Below, piece after piece: positions 1 through 9,530 of a stretch of DNA of 64,000 nucleotides. Position 1 is the stretch's first letter, and every line of letters starts with the position of its first letter. Under the pieces are notes generated by a model. The model was not told the DNA's origin. It searched no databases and saw only the letters and a list, made by a program, of their open reading frames with translations. Where the stretch lies: the NCBI GenBank assembly GCA_903851415.1, contig CAINOE010000107.1:1-64000 (forward strand), written 5' to 3'. The stretch is from an uncultured Rhodopila sp. Lineage in GTDB: Bacteria; Pseudomonadota; Alphaproteobacteria; Acetobacterales; Acetobacteraceae. A program made the position numbers and the translations under genes.

Positions 1-58
1 CCACCTATCGCGGCAGGGTGCTGGTATAGGTGGCCCGGACAAGCCGGGCCATGACGGG
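1..58. repeat. Dispersed palindromic repeat, family A (cut by window edge)
   Basis: The stretch contains the arm GGTGGCCCGGACAAGCCGGG followed by CCATGACG. This is the right arm of an inverted-repeat element that recurs between genes elsewhere in this window (12972-13049, 56175-56252; half copies at 11979-12027 and 20037-20064). The left arm would lie partly outside the window. It encodes nothing visible. Confidence 0.75.
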
Positions 59-246
59 GTGGCAGCGTCCGCCGCCTTTCCAGTCAGCCTGAACACGCTC
101 TAGCGCGGCCGACCGTCATCCCTTGCGCGGGCGGCACAAAGCAAACCGGGCGGTCGTCAGGCAAGGCGGCCCCTTGCCGAACCCGGCGGGATCATCATTT
201 ATAACCCGCAAAGAAGGCGGAATGGCATTTTACCGGGAGTGAAAGT

Positions 247-858
247 ATGTTGACAGCGCGGTTCCTCGTGTTGAGTTTGGCGGCCAGCCTTGCCGCCGGG
301 CCGCTCGCATGCGCCCAGTCCCCCGCCCCCGCCAGGGTTCGGGGAACGATCAGTTCGGTCGGCGCCGGGGATCTTCAGGTCACGACCCGCTCCGGCGACA
401 AGGTGACGCTGAAGCTGCCGGCGGATACCGTGGTCACGATCATCGAGCCGATTGCCATCGACGCGATCAAGCCCGGCTCGTTCATCGGCACCGCCGCAAG
501 GACCCAGCCTGATGGAACGCTGCGGGCGCTGGAGGTGCAGGTGTTTCCGGAATCGATGCGCGGAGTCGGTGAGGGCCACCGGCCATGGGACCTGGGTCCG
601 GACAGCACCATGACGAACGGGACGGTCGGGACCCTGGAGAAAGTGACGGACGAACGCACGCTGACCCTGGATTACAAAGGCGGCGAGAAGACGGTGGTTG
701 TGCCGGCCGGGGCGCCGATCATTACCTATGAGCCGGGCAGCACGGCGGCGCTGACGCCGGGGGCGCATGTCATCGTGACGGCGACCCGCAATCCGGACGA
801 GACCCTGACCGCCGTGCGCGTCGGCGTCGGCAAGGACGGTCTTGTGCCACCAATGTAG
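247..858 (+). CDS. Secreted protein with two DUF5666-like beta repeats
   Basis: A 203-residue protein with a clear N-terminal signal peptide (hydrophobic residues 5-20, cleavage likely after ACA at about 21-23). The mature part holds two similar segments, about residues 28-95 and 122-198. Each has a G-T-(I/V) start, a charged K/T-L-x-(L/V)-P strand, and an ending of the type P-G-x-(F/H)-(I/V)-x-x-(T/A)-A-(T/R), as in DUF5666-type OB-like repeats of periplasmic proteins. A purine-rich GGGAG lies about 8 bases before the ATG. No enzyme motif is visible. It stands alone, convergent with cysE. The fold is inferred and the function unknown. Confidence 0.7.
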   Translation: MLTARFLVLSLAASLAAGPLACAQSPAPARVRGTISSVGAGDLQVTTRSGDKVTLKLPADTVVTIIEPIAIDAIKPGSFIGTAARTQPDGTLRALEVQVFPESMRGVGEGHRPWDLGPDSTMTNGTVGTLEKVTDERTLTLDYKGGEKTVVVPAGAPIITYEPGSTAALTPGAHVIVTATRNPDETLTAVRVGVGKDGLVPPM

Positions 859-899
859 GGCGGCTTACTGAAGTCCCGGAAAACGACCGGGAATCGGCT

Positions 900-1763
900 T
901 TAGATCGTGTAGTTGAACGACTGGTACGCCAGATCGCTCAGCGTCTGGTTCATCGACTTCATCGGCTCGTCCGTCTCGGCGATGCGGACCACCTTGGCCG
1001 GCACCCCGGCCACCGTCGCATGCGCCGGCACCGGTTTCAGCACAACCGACCCCGCGGCGATGCGGGCATGTTCGCCGACTTCGATGTTGCCGAGGATCGC
1101 CGCGCCGGCTCCGATGACCACGCCATGACGCACCTTCGGGTGGCGGTCGCCATGCTCCTTGCCGCTGCCGCCCAGCGTGACGTGGTGCAGCATGGAGACA
1201 TTGTCGCCGATCTCCGCGGTTTCGCCGACAACGAGGCCGGTGGCGTGGTCGAGGAAGATGCCGTGCCCGATCTTGGCCGCCGGGTGGATGTCGGTCTGGA
1301 ACACCTCGGAGGAGCGGCTTTGCAGATACAGCGCAAAATCGCGCTCCCCGTGGTTCCACAGCCAATGGTTCAGCCGGTGCGCCTGGATGGCGTGGAATCC
1401 CTTGAAATACAGCAGCGGCTCGATAAGCCGGTCGCAGGCCGGGTCGCGATCCAGCACGGCGGCGATGTCGGCCTTGGCGGCTTCGACGATGCAGCCGTCA
1501 TCGGCGCAGGCCTTGTTGAACGCCTGGACGATCAGCGGCAGCGAAACCACGTCGTTCCGCAGGCGCGCGGCGACGCGATGGAACACCGCCGTTTCGAAGC
1601 TGGGCTGGTTGAGGATCGAATCGAAAAACAGCGGCGCCAGCTTAGGCTCCCGCTCATAGGCTTCCTCGGCTTCGCGGCGCAGGCGGGACCACAGAGCATC
1701 GGTTACGGCTTCGGTCTCTTCCGTCGGCACGAGGGTCAGACGGCAGGGGTTCGGGCGCTTCAT
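900..1763 (-). CDS. cysE: Serine O-acetyltransferase
   Basis: Transfers acetyl from acetyl-CoA to L-serine, the first step of cysteine synthesis in the cytoplasm. The N-terminal helical domain includes the family signature around FKGFHAIQAHRLNHWLW. It is followed by the left-handed beta-helix hexapeptide domain with DIHPAAKIGHGIFLDHATG and the catalytic His-containing segment VSMLHHVTLGG. The start at MKRPNP gives 287 residues. A longer in-frame start at 1826 exists, but its extra 21 residues are not family-like and lie where a promoter or leader would be expected (TTGACT lies at about 1840). It is a single gene, with the YihY gene upstream on the same strand. Confidence 0.93.
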   Translation of the reverse strand: MKRPNPCRLTLVPTEETEAVTDALWSRLRREAEEAYEREPKLAPLFFDSILNQPSFETAVFHRVAARLRNDVVSLPLIVQAFNKACADDGCIVEAAKADIAAVLDRDPACDRLIEPLLYFKGFHAIQAHRLNHWLWNHGERDFALYLQSRSSEVFQTDIHPAAKIGHGIFLDHATGLVVGETAEIGDNVSMLHHVTLGGSGKEHGDRHPKVRHGVVIGAGAAILGNIEVGEHARIAAGSVVLKPVPAHATVAGVPAKVVRIAETDEPMKSMNQTLSDLAYQSFNYTI

Positions 1764-1865
1764 GCTGGTTCCCGTGACAGAAAGTTGACCATTCAATATG
1801 GAATGCCTTTCTACATCCTCGGGCAAACGAAGGAAAAGTCAACTCCCTCGCCGCAAACTTTGGTA

Positions 1866-2909
1866 TCAGCGCGGCGTTTCTCCAACCGTGTCGGCCGCGT
1901 AAGCGCGCCGGTCGCCCATCGGCTTCGGGCTTCCGACCGTCGAATCAGCGGTCGTCTGGCGTTCGGCCTGCGCGTTGATGATCGCTCCGAACAGCGCCGC
2001 GAAGGCCGACACATAAAGCCACGTCAGCATGATCACGACGCCGCCGAGCGAGCCGTAGGTCTTGTCGTAGGTGTTGAAATGGGTGACGTAGATGCTGAAC
2101 CCGATCGATCCGGCGATCCACAGAACCGTTGCGGCGACCGCCCCCGGAGACACCCAGCGCCAGCGCGCTGTGGTGCGGTTCGGCGCATAGCGGTACAGCA
2201 CCGACAGGCCCGTCATGACCAACAGGATCAGCAGCGGCCACTCCAGCCCCATCACCATCCATTGGAAATCCGCCCCGAGGCCGATCAGCTGAATCGCCGC
2301 CGGAAGCACGCCGACAAGCGCGATGCTGACGGTACCGCCCACCAGGGCCAGGATCGTCAGGCCGATGGCGATCAGGTTCAGCCTGAAGAAGCCCCGCGTC
2401 TCCTTCTCCTGGTAGGCGATGTTGAGGGCGGTGATCATGCCGCTCATGCCGCGCGACGCGCTCCAGAGGGCGAACAGCAGCGCCACCGCCGCGCTGATGC
2501 CGAGCGAGCCGCTCGACGCGCTGACCAGCTTGTGCAGTTGGTCCGCGATCATCTGCGTGCTTTCCGGCGGCAGCACGTTCGACAGCGCAACTACCTGGCG
2601 TTCAACCTGGGCCGGGTCAAGCAGCAACCCGTAGATCGAGACCAGGGCGGCCAGCGCCGGGAACAAGGCCAGCAGGACAGCATAGGTGACCCCGCCGGAT
2701 ACCAGGAAAATGTTGTTTTCCGACACCACGCCCCGGGAGCGGACCAGAATGTCCTTCCACCCGGGCGCCGGGATTTGCGCGGGGTGGCCGGCGGTGCGGC
2801 CGCGGTTCCGCTGCGGCGCGGGCTCGGGCCGGTGATCGATGGTGTGCGGCTGAGGCGCCATCGCGGCGAGGTCGTCTTTCAGTTTGCCAAGCCGATCGGC
2901 GTTGCTCAT
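1866..2909 (-). CDS. YihY/BrkB family inner-membrane protein
   Basis: A 347-residue integral membrane protein of the YihY/virulence-factor BrkB family, formerly mislabelled ribonuclease BN. The family start is visible at about residues 50-75, where KDILVRSRGVVSENNIFLVS leads into a first helix containing GGVTYAVLLALFPALAALVS. Further helices follow, with the family loop GALVGG-like segments and the late LGGVVIMLTWLYVSAFAALFG. The N-terminal 45 residues are polar and proline-rich; the C-terminal tail is soluble and carries many charges. An AAGGAT ribosome site precedes the ATG. It may act in envelope or transport processes, but the substrate is not known. Confidence 0.88.
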   Translation of the reverse strand: MSNADRLGKLKDDLAAMAPQPHTIDHRPEPAPQRNRGRTAGHPAQIPAPGWKDILVRSRGVVSENNIFLVSGGVTYAVLLALFPALAALVSIYGLLLDPAQVERQVVALSNVLPPESTQMIADQLHKLVSASSGSLGISAAVALLFALWSASRGMSGMITALNIAYQEKETRGFFRLNLIAIGLTILALVGGTVSIALVGVLPAAIQLIGLGADFQWMVMGLEWPLLILLVMTGLSVLYRYAPNRTTARWRWVSPGAVAATVLWIAGSIGFSIYVTHFNTYDKTYGSLGGVVIMLTWLYVSAFAALFGAIINAQAERQTTADSTVGSPKPMGDRRAYAADTVGETPR

Positions 2910-3324
2910 GGGGGGCGATCCTTACTGGTGGCAGCGTGAACGGACGCGGCGTGGCGGAGTTGCGGAGCGGACCGTGCGCCGTGGCGGTTCGACCGCGCTG
3001 CGCGGGCGTTCACGTCGCGGAAGAGCAATGAAGGGGTGTGATCTCAAGATCGCCAAAACGAATCGCACAGGACAGCAGCGGAAGCGTCTAACGAACTCGT
3101 GAACCATTTTCGGGCATGGTCCAAGCTGTGCACCACCATCCGTTGTGCTATCAGGTGGTCGCGGTCTATTACGGCTTCTGAGTAAAAATCGCTACGCTAC
3201 CGGAAACCTGGCGGTTCCGTGAGCGGTTTTTCCTCGAACATCTTGGTTTTGCACGAGGCCGGCTGCTTGGCAACGTCTGAAAACCGGCTCGATGCCGCGC
3301 CTGTTACCGAAAAGGGGAAACAAA
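2910..3324. other. Intergenic region without a recognisable gene
   Basis: 415 bases between the divergent YihY gene and the small beta-rich protein gene. Both start sites face outward, so promoters for each should lie here. No convincing coding frame, RNA gene or terminator was seen. Confidence 0.5.
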
Positions 3325-3789
3325 ATGGCAGTTGTGCAGATTCCGGCCAATACGGCCGTTGGCGTCACTACCAGCACGCCGAACTCGTATAATTTTGCCG
3401 GCCCGAACGGCACACTCGATATCGTGCCCGGCGCCGTCGTATCGGGCGTGATCACCGGCCTGGCGGCCGGAGACAGGATCAATTTCGTTGCGCAGGCGGT
3501 CACCAGTGAGACCTTGTCCTCAAAGGACGGGAACACGGTGCTGAGACTTTACGACAACGGCTCGTTGGTCAATTCGGTGACGTTTCAGGGAGCCACGGTG
3601 CCGTTCTTTTCTTTCCAGCACCTCGCAACGGGGGACTTCCTGCTGACCGCCCAACCGGGCCTCGACTTCAAAGTTCCGATCGGACCGGAAGTAGTCAATC
3701 TCGGCCAGGATATCAGCAACGGCGTGAATACCGCCCTGGACGAGCTTCGCCTGCAACTGCAAGGCCTGCTGACCCACATCCAAATCTGA
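3325..3789 (+). CDS. Small beta-rich protein of unknown function
   Basis: A 154-residue product starting MAVVQIPANT, behind a good ribosome site (AAAGGGGAAAC). It has no signal peptide or membrane helix. The composition is rich in G, T, V and N with alternating hydrophobic residues (for example VSGVITGLAAGDRINFVAQAV and FFSFQHLATGDFLLT), typical of surface or extracellular beta proteins exported by leaderless or type I routes. The C-terminal 25 residues are amphipathic and leucine-rich. I do not recognise the family. An in-frame start 33 bases upstream exists but lacks a ribosome site. Confidence 0.6.
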   Translation: MAVVQIPANTAVGVTTSTPNSYNFAGPNGTLDIVPGAVVSGVITGLAAGDRINFVAQAVTSETLSSKDGNTVLRLYDNGSLVNSVTFQGATVPFFSFQHLATGDFLLTAQPGLDFKVPIGPEVVNLGQDISNGVNTALDELRLQLQGLLTHIQI

Positions 3790-3801
3790 TCAGCTGCGCT
3801 G

Positions 3802-4476
3802 TCAAACGAGGGTAGCGACCGGTTCGAGAAGCTCCGGCCCATCATTCCGGACGTTGCCGACACGCCTGTCGACGGCCCAGACGCGGAGGATGCCCTCCGC
3901 CGAAGGCTTCAAAAGCGCCGCCGGATCGCCCTCCGTTTCGCCAAGCCACACCGGCCAGTCCGCCGGTTCCAAAATCACCGGCATCCGTTCATGCAACGCT
4001 GACATCGGGACGTTCGCGTGCGTCGTCAGGATGGCGAAGCTGCGCAGGATATCGCCCTCCGGTGCGCGCCAGCCTTCCCAAATTCCGGCGAATGCCATCG
4101 GCTCGCCGTCCGTTCGGGCGATGGCGAACGGCGTCTTGCCGCCGGGGTCGGCACGCCATTCGTAAAACGCCGCGGCGGGGACCAGGCAGCGCCGTTTGGC
4201 GAAGGCGGCGCGGAACATGCCGGACGAGGCGGCCGTTTCCGCCCGCGCATTGACCGGGCGGCGAGCGGCCTTGATGTCCCTGGTGAACGCGGGGACAAAA
4301 CCCCAGGTCAGCAGATCGAGATGCCGCTCCCCGCTGTTCGGATGCCGCCGCACCACCGGCGCGTCCATCGTCGGCGCCATGTTCCATGTCGGCTTCAGGT
4401 TGGGCAGCGGGTTCTTCGTGCCGAAGAGGCGCGCGATCAGGTCCGGAGGGAGGAAACTGGCATAGCGTCCGCACAT
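3802..4476 (-). CDS. SOS response-associated peptidase (SRAP/YedK/HMCES family)
   Basis: A 224-residue SRAP-domain protein. The family senses abasic sites in single-stranded DNA and forms a stable thiazolidine link through the N-terminal cysteine. The start is fixed by MCGRYASF, whose Cys2 becomes the reactive N-terminus after Met removal. Also visible are the conserved NARAET segment, the FYEWR glutamate motif, the FAGIWEGW core and LHERMPVIL with its conserved histidine. A longer frame to 4695 exists but would bury Cys2 and so cannot be right. It is a single gene, divergent from the alcohol dehydrogenase. Confidence 0.93.
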   Translation of the reverse strand: MCGRYASFLPPDLIARLFGTKNPLPNLKPTWNMAPTMDAPVVRRHPNSGERHLDLLTWGFVPAFTRDIKAARRPVNARAETAASSGMFRAAFAKRRCLVPAAAFYEWRADPGGKTPFAIARTDGEPMAFAGIWEGWRAPEGDILRSFAILTTHANVPMSALHERMPVILEPADWPVWLGETEGDPAALLKPSAEGILRVWAVDRRVGNVRNDGPELLEPVATLV

Positions 4477-4603
4477 GCGCGGCAGTTTGCGCGAAACCCG
4501 CCAATGGGCAACCCCCGATGATCGCGGCGTTATGAGCGGTGCCGCCGCAACGCCATCCCACGCAGGAACATTCGGATGGGATGTCTCAGCAGGGTAGGCG
4601 CAC

Positions 4604-5773
4604 ATGAAGGCACTCGCATGGCACGGCAAAGGCAGCATGCGCTGCGATACCGTTCGGGATCCGCAAATCGAGCATCCGCGCGATGCCATCATCAAAGTAA
4701 CAAGCTGCGCGATCTGCGGCTCCGACCTGCATATCTATGACGGCATCATTCCGTCCATGCAGCATGGCGATGTGCTCGGTCACGAAACGATGGGCGAGGT
4801 CGTCGAACTCGGCTCCGAAACCCGCAACCTGAAGATCGGCGACCGCGTCGTCGTTCCGTTTACGATTTCCTGCGGCGAATGCTTCTTCTGCAGGCGCGGA
4901 TTCTATTCCGGCTGCGAGCGGTCTAACCCGAATAAGAAGATGGCGGAGAAGCTGTGGGGTCATTCCCCTGCCGGTTTGTTCGGCTATTCCCACCTGCTCG
5001 GCGGCTATCCCGGCGGTCAGGCGGAGTATCTGCGGGTGCCCTACGCCGATGTCGGGCCGATCAAGGTGCCGGATGGGATGACCGATGAGCAGGTGCTGTT
5101 CCTGTCGGACATTTTCCCGACCGGATACATGGCGGCGGATTTCTGCAACATCCAGCCGGGCGATACGATCGCGATCTGGGGCTGCGGTCCGGTCGGACAG
5201 TTCGCCATCCGCAGCGCGTTTCTGCTCGGCGCCGAACGGGTGATCGCAATCGACACGGTGCCGGAACGCCTGGCGATGGCGCGGCAAGCCGGGGCGCTGA
5301 CGCTGGATTTCAGGCAGGAGGATATCTACGAGCGCATCCAGGATCTGACCGCCGGCCGCGGCGCCGATGCCTGCATAGACGCGGTGGGCACGGAGGCGGA
5401 TGCGACCGGAAGCGCCGATTCACTGATCGACCGCGTCAAGGTCGCCACGTTCATGGGAACCGATCGTGCCCACGTGCTGCGGCAGGTCATCCATTGCTGC
5501 CGCAATTTCGGAAACGTGTCGATTGTCGGCGTTTATGGCGGTTTTCTCGACAAGGTGCCGATGGGGTCCGCGATCAACCGCGGCCTGACGTTCCGCATGG
5601 CGCAGACGCCGGTGCAGCATTACCTGCCGCTGCTGATGGACCGGATCCGGAAGGGCGAGATCGATCCATCCTTCGTCATCACCCACCGCGCCTCGCTGGA
5701 GGAAGGTCCGGACCTTTACAAGACATTCCGGGACAAAAAAGACGGCTGCATCAAAGTCGTTCTGAAACCCTGA
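4604..5773 (+). CDS. Zinc-dependent alcohol dehydrogenase, formaldehyde dehydrogenase-like
   Basis: A 389-residue MDR-family oxidoreductase of the glutathione-independent formaldehyde dehydrogenase type. Catalytic zinc ligands are visible in CAICGSDLH (Cys) and GHETMG (His-Glu). The structural zinc loop has the cysteines in [15 protein letters not shown]. The Rossmann nucleotide site is [11 protein letters not shown], followed by an acidic residue in VIAIDTV, which suggests NAD preference. The gene is followed after 14 bases by an SDR, so the two are probably co-transcribed and may act on related alcohols or aldehydes. The exact substrate cannot be read from the sequence. Confidence 0.88.
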   Translation: MKALAWHGKGSMRCDTVRDPQIEHPRDAIIKVTSCAICGSDLHIYDGIIPSMQHGDVLGHETMGEVVELGSETRNLKIGDRVVVPFTISCGECFFCRRGFYSGCERSNPNKKMAEKLWGHSPAGLFGYSHLLGGYPGGQAEYLRVPYADVGPIKVPDGMTDEQVLFLSDIFPTGYMAADFCNIQPGDTIAIWGCGPVGQFAIRSAFLLGAERVIAIDTVPERLAMARQAGALTLDFRQEDIYERIQDLTAGRGADACIDAVGTEADATGSADSLIDRVKVATFMGTDRAHVLRQVIHCCRNFGNVSIVGVYGGFLDKVPMGSAINRGLTFRMAQTPVQHYLPLLMDRIRKGEIDPSFVITHRASLEEGPDLYKTFRDKKDGCIKVVLKP

Positions 5774-5787
5774 AATCGGAGAAAGCA

Positions 5788-6576
5788 ATGGCTTCGGAAA
5801 CACGCGCGCTTGCGATCGTCACGGGCGCCTCCGGCGGCATCGGCTTCGAACTGGCGAAATGCTGCGCCCGCAACGGCTTCGACCTGCTGATCGCCGCGGA
5901 CGAGCCCGCGATCAGCCAGGCGGCGGCCAGCCTGCGCAGCCTTGGCGCAACCGTCGAGGCGGTGCAGGCGGATCTGTCCACCACGGAGGGCGTCGATGAA
6001 CTGTACGAAGCGATTGGCGCACGCCCGGCGGAGGCGCTGCTCGCCAACGCCGGGCGCGGCCCGGGAAAAGGCTTCCTCGACCAGGATTTCGCCGCCGCCC
6101 GCAAAGTCGTCGATACCAACGTCACCGGCACGCTTTACCTGATTCAGAAAATCGGCCGCGACATGCGGGAGCGCAAGCGCGGCCGCATACTGATCACCGG
6201 TTCGATCGCCGGATTCATGCCGGGGACGTATCAGGCGGTCTATAACGGCACCAAAGCGTTCCTGGATGCATTCTCGTTCGCCCTGCGGCACGAAGTCGCG
6301 GCCGACGGCATCACCGTCACCTGCCTGATGCCCGGCGCCACCGAAACGGACTTCTTCGAGCGCGCCGGCATGCTCGACACAAAGATCGGCTCCGACAAGA
6401 AGGACGATGCCGCCGCGGTCGCCGAAACCGGCTTCAACGCGATGATGAAAGGCGAAGGCGACGTTGTCAGCGGCTGGCAGAACAAGCTGATGACGGCGAT
6501 TGCATCGGTGGCCCCCGCCGGTGCGCTGGCAGCGGCGCATGCGCGGATGGCGAAGCCGGGGACGGCGAAGCAATAA
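5788..6576 (+). CDS. Short-chain dehydrogenase/reductase
   Basis: A 262-residue classical SDR. The cofactor loop is TGASGGIG at about residues 12-19, the ANAGRG motif follows strand 4, and the catalytic set is Ser in ITGSIAG and Tyr/Lys in YNGTK. An AGAAAG ribosome site precedes the ATG, and the gene lies 14 bases after the alcohol dehydrogenase stop, so an operon is likely. The C-terminal part is alanine-rich and ordinary. Substrate unknown. Confidence 0.9.
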   Translation: MASETRALAIVTGASGGIGFELAKCCARNGFDLLIAADEPAISQAAASLRSLGATVEAVQADLSTTEGVDELYEAIGARPAEALLANAGRGPGKGFLDQDFAAARKVVDTNVTGTLYLIQKIGRDMRERKRGRILITGSIAGFMPGTYQAVYNGTKAFLDAFSFALRHEVAADGITVTCLMPGATETDFFERAGMLDTKIGSDKKDDAAAVAETGFNAMMKGEGDVVSGWQNKLMTAIASVAPAGALAAAHARMAKPGTAKQ

Positions 6577-6579
6577 CCG

Positions 6580-7431
6580 TCATAGGCCCGCCAAAAGGGA
6601 TAACGCCACGTCGGGACGGTCGGAGATCAATCCATCGACCCCCCAGCCGATGAGCCGCTGCATGTCCTCCGGCTGGTTCACCGTCCATGGCAGGACGGAC
6701 AGGCCGAGCGCCCGGGCGCGGGTGACCTGAGCACTGGTCAGGTCCGTGTGGCCGGGTGCCCAAACCGGACCACCCTCCGCCGCCACGCAGTCCGGAATTG
6801 AACCGGCGTCCGCGATCCCATCCCACCACAGCGCGGACTCCCGCACGGTCTCGGCACAGGTCAGCCAGGCGAGCCTGATCTCGGGCCGTGCCCGGCGGAT
6901 ATGCCGCTGCACCCGCCAGTCGAATGATTCCAGGATGACCCGGGCCGCCGCGCCGGCACGATCGACCACCGCCAGTGTGGCATCGGCCAGCACCTCCGGC
7001 GGAGCGGTCCATTCCGGATGCCGCGGGTCGGTTTTGACCTCGATTGTGAAACGCGCCTCCGGCAGGGCGTCAAGCACCGCCGCGAGCGCGGGAATGCGCG
7101 CTCCGTCGATCGGGGTCTGATCCGGAAATAGCGCTGCGGTCCGGGAACCGGGGCGGGCACGGCCGACGTCGTAGCCGCGCAGCTCCGCGTGCGTCATCGA
7201 ACGGATCAGCGGACCGCGGCCGGCCAGCCAGCCGCCCGCGGGGTCGCGCGTCAGGTCCGGGTTCAGCGCGGGATCGTGGCTGACCACGACGACGTTGTCC
7301 GCGGTCAGGGCGACGTCCAGCTCAAACGCCGCGACCCCGCGCGTGGCGGCGGCCAGGAAGCCTTCCAGCGTATTCTCCGGGAAAAGCCCGCGTGCGCCGC
7401 GGTGACCCTGGATGTCCATGAATCGTGCCAT
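6580..7431 (-). CDS. Glycerophosphodiester phosphodiesterase family protein
   Basis: A 283-residue TIM-barrel GDPD enzyme that would hydrolyse glycerophosphodiesters to glycerol-3-phosphate and an alcohol. Motifs are GHRGARGLFPENT (catalytic His and Arg), FELDVALTAD (metal Glu/Asp), VVSHDPALN (second catalytic His), TIEVKTDP and the closing WTVN with GVDGLISDRPD. There is no signal peptide, so it is probably cytoplasmic. The start at MARFMDIQG is preferred over one 57 bases upstream, which overlaps the next gene. It lies in a same-strand run with an MBL-fold hydrolase and 3-hydroxyisobutyryl-CoA hydrolase. Confidence 0.9.
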   Translation of the reverse strand: MARFMDIQGHRGARGLFPENTLEGFLAAATRGVAAFELDVALTADNVVVVSHDPALNPDLTRDPAGGWLAGRGPLIRSMTHAELRGYDVGRARPGSRTAALFPDQTPIDGARIPALAAVLDALPEARFTIEVKTDPRHPEWTAPPEVLADATLAVVDRAGAAARVILESFDWRVQRHIRRARPEIRLAWLTCAETVRESALWWDGIADAGSIPDCVAAEGGPVWAPGHTDLTSAQVTRARALGLSVLPWTVNQPEDMQRLIGWGVDGLISDRPDVALSLLAGL

Positions 7432-7465
7432 CCGCTTGCCTGTGACAGAATGCCGCAGGAACCGT

Positions 7466-8329
7466 TCAGAAGCTCTCGGTGCCTCCAATGAAGTCCCGGT
7501 CGTAGCGCGGCAGGCTTCCGTCCCCGGTTACCGCTTGAATATAGCGCGCCGCAGACTCCTCGAGCACGTGCTTCGCCTCGGCCGGGACCACCCGGTCCCA
7601 CCAGCCGCCATAGATCGCGTCGAATCGCCACGGCGCCAGCACATCGGCGATCCGCCGCACCGTCGCGGCGTCCAGCGGGATCCGGTTAGGGTAGCTGTGC
7701 ATGAAGCTGACCCACCCGTCCGGGCCAACCTGGATGGTGTCTCCGGTCAGCAGCGCGCCCTGCCGGTTGGCCCCGCCATCCTCCCAGTGCAGCACGCTGC
7801 TGCCGGGAAAATGCCCGCCGCAGCGGAGCACCGTCACGCCCCCCCCGAGGTCAAGCCGATCGGCTTCCCAGAAGGCGATGACGGAGTCGAAGCGGGGAAC
7901 GAAGCGGCGGTCCATGCCGTGAACGTAGACGGGGGCGCTGTTGAAGGCATGGCTCCACTCCACCGCGGCGGCGATGAAATGCGGATGCGAGCAGACGATC
8001 GCGGAAATCCCGCCCAATGCGGTCACCAGCGTCACCGTCGCCTCGTCGAGGAAGCTGATGCAGTCCCACAGGATGTTGCCTTCCGGCCGGCGCAGGAGCA
8101 AAGCCCGCTGCCCGATGGCGAAGGCCGGGAAGGTGCCGATGCCCATCAGGCCGGGGCCGAGGCGGCGAAACGCATTGAAATGCGTCTTCAGCATCGCCTC
8201 CCGCGTCGTCCAGGATTGCCCCGCCGGATTGACGTATTGACGGTCGTCCTGACAGATCAGGCAGCCCGGCGGCGGCGCTTCGGTATTGCGGTACTGGCTG
8301 CCGCAAGTCGAGCAGATGAAGGCTGGCAT
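7466..8329 (-). CDS. MBL-fold metallo-hydrolase with N-terminal zinc-ribbon-like segment
   Basis: A 287-residue protein. The first 30 residues contain paired cysteines (CSTCG and CLIC), suggesting a small zinc ribbon. The rest resembles a metallo-beta-lactamase fold, with SHPHF in place of the usual HxHxDH start, later CGGHFPGSSVLHW (metal His) and LLTGDTIQV (bridging Asp). The variation in the first motif suggests a reduced or altered metal site. This subgroup is often annotated only as MBL-fold hydrolase. It is 34 bases upstream of the GDPD gene on the same strand. Confidence 0.78.
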   Translation of the reverse strand: MPAFICSTCGSQYRNTEAPPPGCLICQDDRQYVNPAGQSWTTREAMLKTHFNAFRRLGPGLMGIGTFPAFAIGQRALLLRRPEGNILWDCISFLDEATVTLVTALGGISAIVCSHPHFIAAAVEWSHAFNSAPVYVHGMDRRFVPRFDSVIAFWEADRLDLGGGVTVLRCGGHFPGSSVLHWEDGGANRQGALLTGDTIQVGPDGWVSFMHSYPNRIPLDAATVRRIADVLAPWRFDAIYGGWWDRVVPAEAKHVLEESAARYIQAVTGDGSLPRYDRDFIGGTESF

Positions 8330-8390
8330 GCGATGGTCGTCCCGTTCAGACTGACGCGGCGCGGTTTGTGCGCGTCGCGCGGCCCGGCCG

Positions 8391-9401
8391 TCAATCGGAG
8401 AACAACGCCGCGACCTCCGCCGGATTGACGTCCTCGATCCGCGCCGGCTGCCAACGCGGCTGACGATCCTTGTCCACCACCATGGCGCGCACGCCCTCGG
8501 CGAAGTCGGGATGCGCCATGGTGCGGCGGGTCAGGGCGAACTCGGCATCCAGCGCCTGCTTCAGGGTCAGGTCGCGGCCGCGCCGCAGCGCCCGCAGCGT
8601 CCAGTGCAGCGCCGAGGGCGAGGCAGCACCGAGGGCCTGCAGCGCCGCCCTCGCCCAATCGGCGTCCTCGGCGCGCAGGCGCGCGACGATCCCGGACACC
8701 GTATCGGCGGAGAAGCAGCGGTCGATCGCCGCGCGGTGCGGCGCCAGGGAGAACCCGGGCAGCGTTTCATCGAACGCCGCCAGCGCGGCCACCCCATCTC
8801 GTGCCAGCGCCGCCGACAGATCGTCCAGCCGCGCGCGCGGCGTGAAATGCGTGGCGAAGCCGGCATGCACCGCGTCCGGGCCGGTGATCCGCGTGCCGGT
8901 GAGGCCGAGCCAGGTGCCGAGTTCGCCGGGCAGGCGGGGCAGAAAGAACGTGGCGCCGATATCCGGGAAGAAGCCGATGGCGGTCTCCGGCATGGCGAAG
9001 GCGGCCTGTTCGGTCGCGACCCGGTACGCCGCGTGCACCGAGACGCCGATGCCGCCGCCCATGCACAGCCCGTCGATCAGCGCAAGATAAGGTTTCGGGT
9101 ACGTCGCGATCAGCAGGTTCAGCGCGTATTCCTCGGCGAAGAAGCTGTCCACGAAGGCCTGGTCGCCGGACACCCCGGCATCGCGCAGGGCGCGGATGTC
9201 GCCGCCGGCGCAGAAGGCGCGATCCCCTGCCCCGGCGATGACCACCGCATGCACGTGCGGGTCGTCCGCCCACGCGAGCAAAGCCCGGGTGCAGGCGCGG
9301 ATCATCGGCAAGGTCAGCGCGTTCAGCGCCTTCGGACGGTTGAGCAGGATGCGCCCGATCCGCCCGTCGCGGCTGGTGATCAGGCTGTCGTCGGCTGTCA
9401 T
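8391..9401 (-). CDS. 3-hydroxyisobutyryl-CoA hydrolase / enoyl-CoA hydratase family
   Basis: A 336-residue crotonase-fold enzyme. It has the oxyanion-hole segments AFCAGGDIRAL and DGLCMGGGIGVSVHA, and the HIBCH-type signature FAMPETAIGFFPDIGATFFL followed by LGLTGTRI. The long C-terminal domain (about residues 200-336) is typical of ECH_2 / 3-hydroxyisobutyryl-CoA hydrolase in valine breakdown, rather than of short enoyl-CoA hydratases. The start at MTADDS follows CAGGAGAG, a strong ribosome site. An earlier in-frame start is not needed. Confidence 0.87.
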   Translation of the reverse strand: MTADDSLITSRDGRIGRILLNRPKALNALTLPMIRACTRALLAWADDPHVHAVVIAGAGDRAFCAGGDIRALRDAGVSGDQAFVDSFFAEEYALNLLIATYPKPYLALIDGLCMGGGIGVSVHAAYRVATEQAAFAMPETAIGFFPDIGATFFLPRLPGELGTWLGLTGTRITGPDAVHAGFATHFTPRARLDDLSAALARDGVAALAAFDETLPGFSLAPHRAAIDRCFSADTVSGIVARLRAEDADWARAALQALGAASPSALHWTLRALRRGRDLTLKQALDAEFALTRRTMAHPDFAEGVRAMVVDKDRQPRWQPARIEDVNPAEVAALFSD

Positions 9402-9530
9402 GCGGCAGTCTCTCCTGCGGCGGGTGGTAACCGAGGCGTCCTCGGTTGCCAAGGCGGCTGCCCGTGCCGCCTGACCCGCCCGGGCCCTTGCAGCCTGCGA
9501 TCCGTGCAGCAGCAGCGACGGTGCCTTGCC

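Noticed and set aside
1764-1826. N-terminal extension of CysE
   Set aside because: The 21 extra residues do not look like the family and coincide with a likely promoter/leader.
1020-2939. Long plus-strand open frame of 639 codons opposite cysE and the YihY gene
   Set aside because: It is rich in R, Q, H, D and G with no family features, as expected for the antisense of GC-rich genes; both minus-strand genes are clear family members.
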